A stretch of 64,000 nt of DNA from Rhizobiales bacterium Y(2018) (GTDB taxonomy: Bacteria; Pseudomonadota; Alphaproteobacteria; Rhizobiales; Aestuariivirgaceae): contig SCPD01000005.1 in the NCBI GenBank assembly GCA_005502925.1, positions 62,001 to 126,000 of the forward strand, written 5' to 3'. A program made the translations under genes and the position numbers. The notes beneath the pieces were generated by a model that saw only the letters and a program-made list of their open reading frames with translations, made no database searches and was not told where the DNA came from. How positions within the stretch are numbered: the first letter of the stretch is position 1; every line of letters begins with the position of its first letter. Shown here piece after piece: positions 62,856-64,000 of the stretch.

Positions 62856-63257
62856 ATGGAGTCGCGGACCAAGGTGAGCGATTTCGAGCCTATAGTTTCC
62901 TTCCGGACGCGGGCGGCTGGTCCTCGTTCGGAAAATCGGGATACCAGCCCACCGGTGAAGAAGACCGCCTTCGACCGGAAAGAACTCAATATTATTCTCA
63001 ATCTGTACGGCACGAAGGTCGCCGAAGGCGAATGGCGCGATTACGCGCTCGATTTCGATATCCATACCGCCACCTTCTCGATCTACCGTCGCGCCAGCGA
63101 GATGCCGCTTTACCGTATCGTCAAGGACATCACTTTGGCGCGCCGCCAGGGCGCCTATGCGGTCATCGCCCAGAGCGGCATGATCCTGCGGCGCGGCCAT
63201 GACCTGGCCCAGGTGCTGCGCGTCCTCCTCGGCAAGCCCAGGCTGGTCACGGTCTGA
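62856..63257 (+). CDS. DUF2794 protein
   Basis: This 133-residue protein matches DUF2794, confined to alphaproteobacteria. The conserved core starts at FDRKELNIILNLYG and continues with GEWRDYALDF, SIYRRASEMPLYRI and AQSGMILRRGHDL. The N-terminal 35 residues are polar and variable. AAGAAG lies just upstream of the ATG. The function is unknown; an internal start near residue 35 would still include the whole domain. Confidence 0.85.
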   Translation: MESRTKVSDFEPIVSFRTRAAGPRSENRDTSPPVKKTAFDRKELNIILNLYGTKVAEGEWRDYALDFDIHTATFSIYRRASEMPLYRIVKDITLARRQGAYAVIAQSGMILRRGHDLAQVLRVLLGKPRLVTV

Positions 63258-63285
63258 TCCCACGGCGCTCTATCTCCTTGTTTTT

Positions 63286-63331
63286 GCGCATCGGCTTGTC
63301 CGAAAACCGCGTGCGATTTTCGGGCCGATGC
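63286..63331. repeat. 46-bp palindromic intergenic repeat, copy 2 (inverted)
   Basis: GCGCATCGGC, GTCCGAAAACCGC and ATTTTCGGGCCGATGC form the same interrupted hairpin as 31003-31050, in reverse orientation. The differing bases lie mainly in the loop. It is between the convergent DUF2794 and BI-1 genes, next to an intrinsic terminator. Confidence 0.8.
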
Positions 63332-63340
63332 TTAGCCAAT

Positions 63341-63372
63341 AAAAAACCCCGGATGTCGCCATCCGAGGTTTC
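63341..63372 (-). terminator. Rho-independent terminator of the BI-1/YccA gene
   Basis: On the minus strand AAACCTCGGATG pairs with CATCCGGGGTTT (one mismatch) around GCGA, followed by a run of Ts. It lies 23 bases after the stop codon. Confidence 0.88.
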
Positions 63373-63394
63373 CAGTCGTTCTTTGCGCCGAGGT

Positions 63395-64000
63395 CTATTC
63401 GCGGTTGCCGAACAGCCGGAGCATCATGAGGAACAGGTTGATGAAGTCGAGATAGAGATTGAGGGCACCCATGAGGATCTTCTTGCTCATGGTCTCGCCG
63501 TCATCGGCCTCGAGATACATCTCCTTGATTTTCTGGGTGTCGTAGGCGGTGAGGCCCGCGAAGACCAGAACGCCGATCACCGAGATCGCATATTGCAAAG
63601 CCCCGTTCGGCCAGAACAGGTTGACGATGCTGGCGATGATTATGCCGATAAGGCCCATGAACAGGAACGAACCCCAGCCGGTGAGGTCGCGCTTGGTCGT
63701 ATAGCCCCACAGGCTCAAGGCGCCGAAGGTCGCCGCCGAGATGAGGAACACCCGGGTGATGCTGCTGCCCGAATAGACGAGGCCGAGCGTCGAGAAGGCC
63801 ACGCCGTTGAGCGCCGCATAGATCCAGAAGGTGATCTGAGCCGTGGCGGCCTTCATCGCATGGATGCGGAAGGACAGGAAAAACACCAGCGCCACCGGCG
63901 CCAGCACGAACACCCACATCAGGGGCGAGGCGAAGAGCGTCTGCCCGAAGGGGGTCAGCTGACCGTTCTGTACCGCCAGCATATAGGTGCCGGCGGCCAC
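63395..64000 (-). CDS. Bax inhibitor-1/YccA family membrane protein (partial, N-terminus missing)
   Basis: The visible 201 codons hold about six to seven hydrophobic helices of a BI-1/YccA-type protein. The conserved C-terminal motif is GLTAYDTQKIKEMY, with the Asp that gates calcium leak in the family, followed by ALNLYLDFINLFLMMLRLFGNR, the classic C-terminal end. The beginning lies beyond the right edge; a Met near the edge is not the true start. E. coli YccA inhibits FtsH; calcium flux is known for other members. Confidence 0.92.
   Translation of the reverse strand: MAAGTYMLAVQNGQLTPFGQTLFASPLMWVFVLAPVALVFFLSFRIHAMKAATAQITFWIYAALNGVAFSTLGLVYSGSSITRVFLISAATFGALSLWGYTTKRDLTGWGSFLFMGLIGIIIASIVNLFWPNGALQYAISVIGVLVFAGLTAYDTQKIKEMYLEADDGETMSKKILMGALNLYLDFINLFLMMLRLFGNRE

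Noticed and set aside
1-64000. tRNA or rRNA genes, CRISPR arrays, prophage or plasmid functions
   Set aside because: I scanned the intergenic regions and found no cloverleaf, array, integrase or replication gene; the window is ordinary chromosome with accessory metabolic patches.

Overview
The window is a chromosomal stretch of a GC-rich alphaproteobacterium, most likely Hyphomicrobiales (Rhizobiales) or a close relative. This rests on gene content: ethylmalonyl-CoA pathway enzymes, an IalB-family protein, DUF2794, DUF1287 and TMEM43 proteins, a leuC/leuD/leuB/asd neighbourhood and rhizobial-type intergenic palindromes. I see no rRNA, tRNA, CRISPR array, transposase or phage gene. Genes are dense, and stop/start overlaps of the ATGA, GTGA and TTGA type are common.

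Region by region. 1-6.4 kb: a spermidine/putrescine-type ABC importer (binding protein and two permeases, the second cut by the left edge), a RidA imine deaminase, a fused APH-type kinase plus class III PLP enzyme, and a convergent amidohydrolase. I read this as a possible uptake and kinase/phospho-lyase route for a hydroxylated amine. 6.5-11 kb: an AcrAB-type RND efflux operon with a palindrome inside its promoter. 11-16 kb: argG, an HCCA-isomerase-like protein, two tandem paralogous membrane proteins, rlmN and ialB.

16-33.5 kb: ethylmalonyl-CoA pathway enzymes interspersed with unrelated genes: mcd (methylsuccinyl-CoA dehydrogenase), ccr (crotonyl-CoA carboxylase/reductase), ecm (ethylmalonyl-CoA mutase), and an operon of mcl2, a DUF5063-like gene and mch. 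Together they convert crotonyl-CoA towards methylsuccinyl-CoA and mesaconyl-CoA and handle malyl-CoA, so the organism probably assimilates acetyl-CoA without isocitrate lyase. TTGCG half-sites recur upstream of these genes. Downstream of ccr lies a tfoX-like gene broken by a palindromic insertion of about 61 bp.

33.5-45 kb: an FAD oxidoreductase, a pbpC/alpha-2-macroglobulin pair for envelope maintenance or defence, and a tightly overlapped operon of a pyridoxal-kinase-like protein, a DUF429 protein and a threonine-dehydratase-like PLP enzyme. 45-58 kb: asd, terC, leuB, leuD and leuC. Between leuD and leuC sits an accessory amino-acid module: lysine 2-monooxygenase (davB), nitronate monooxygenase, a group II PLP decarboxylase, a LysR regulator and an aldo/keto reductase. 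58-64 kb: TMEM43-like and DUF1287 proteins, htpG with an RpoH-like promoter, a DUF2794 protein and the C-terminal part of a Bax-inhibitor-1/YccA protein cut by the right edge.

Dispersed repeats are a notable layer. A 125-bp double-hairpin element occurs twice, each time supplying the stop codon of the neighbouring gene. A 46-48 bp palindrome occurs twice in opposite orientation, and two other palindromes occur once each. All family names come from reading translated sequence and remembered family features; no database search was possible.
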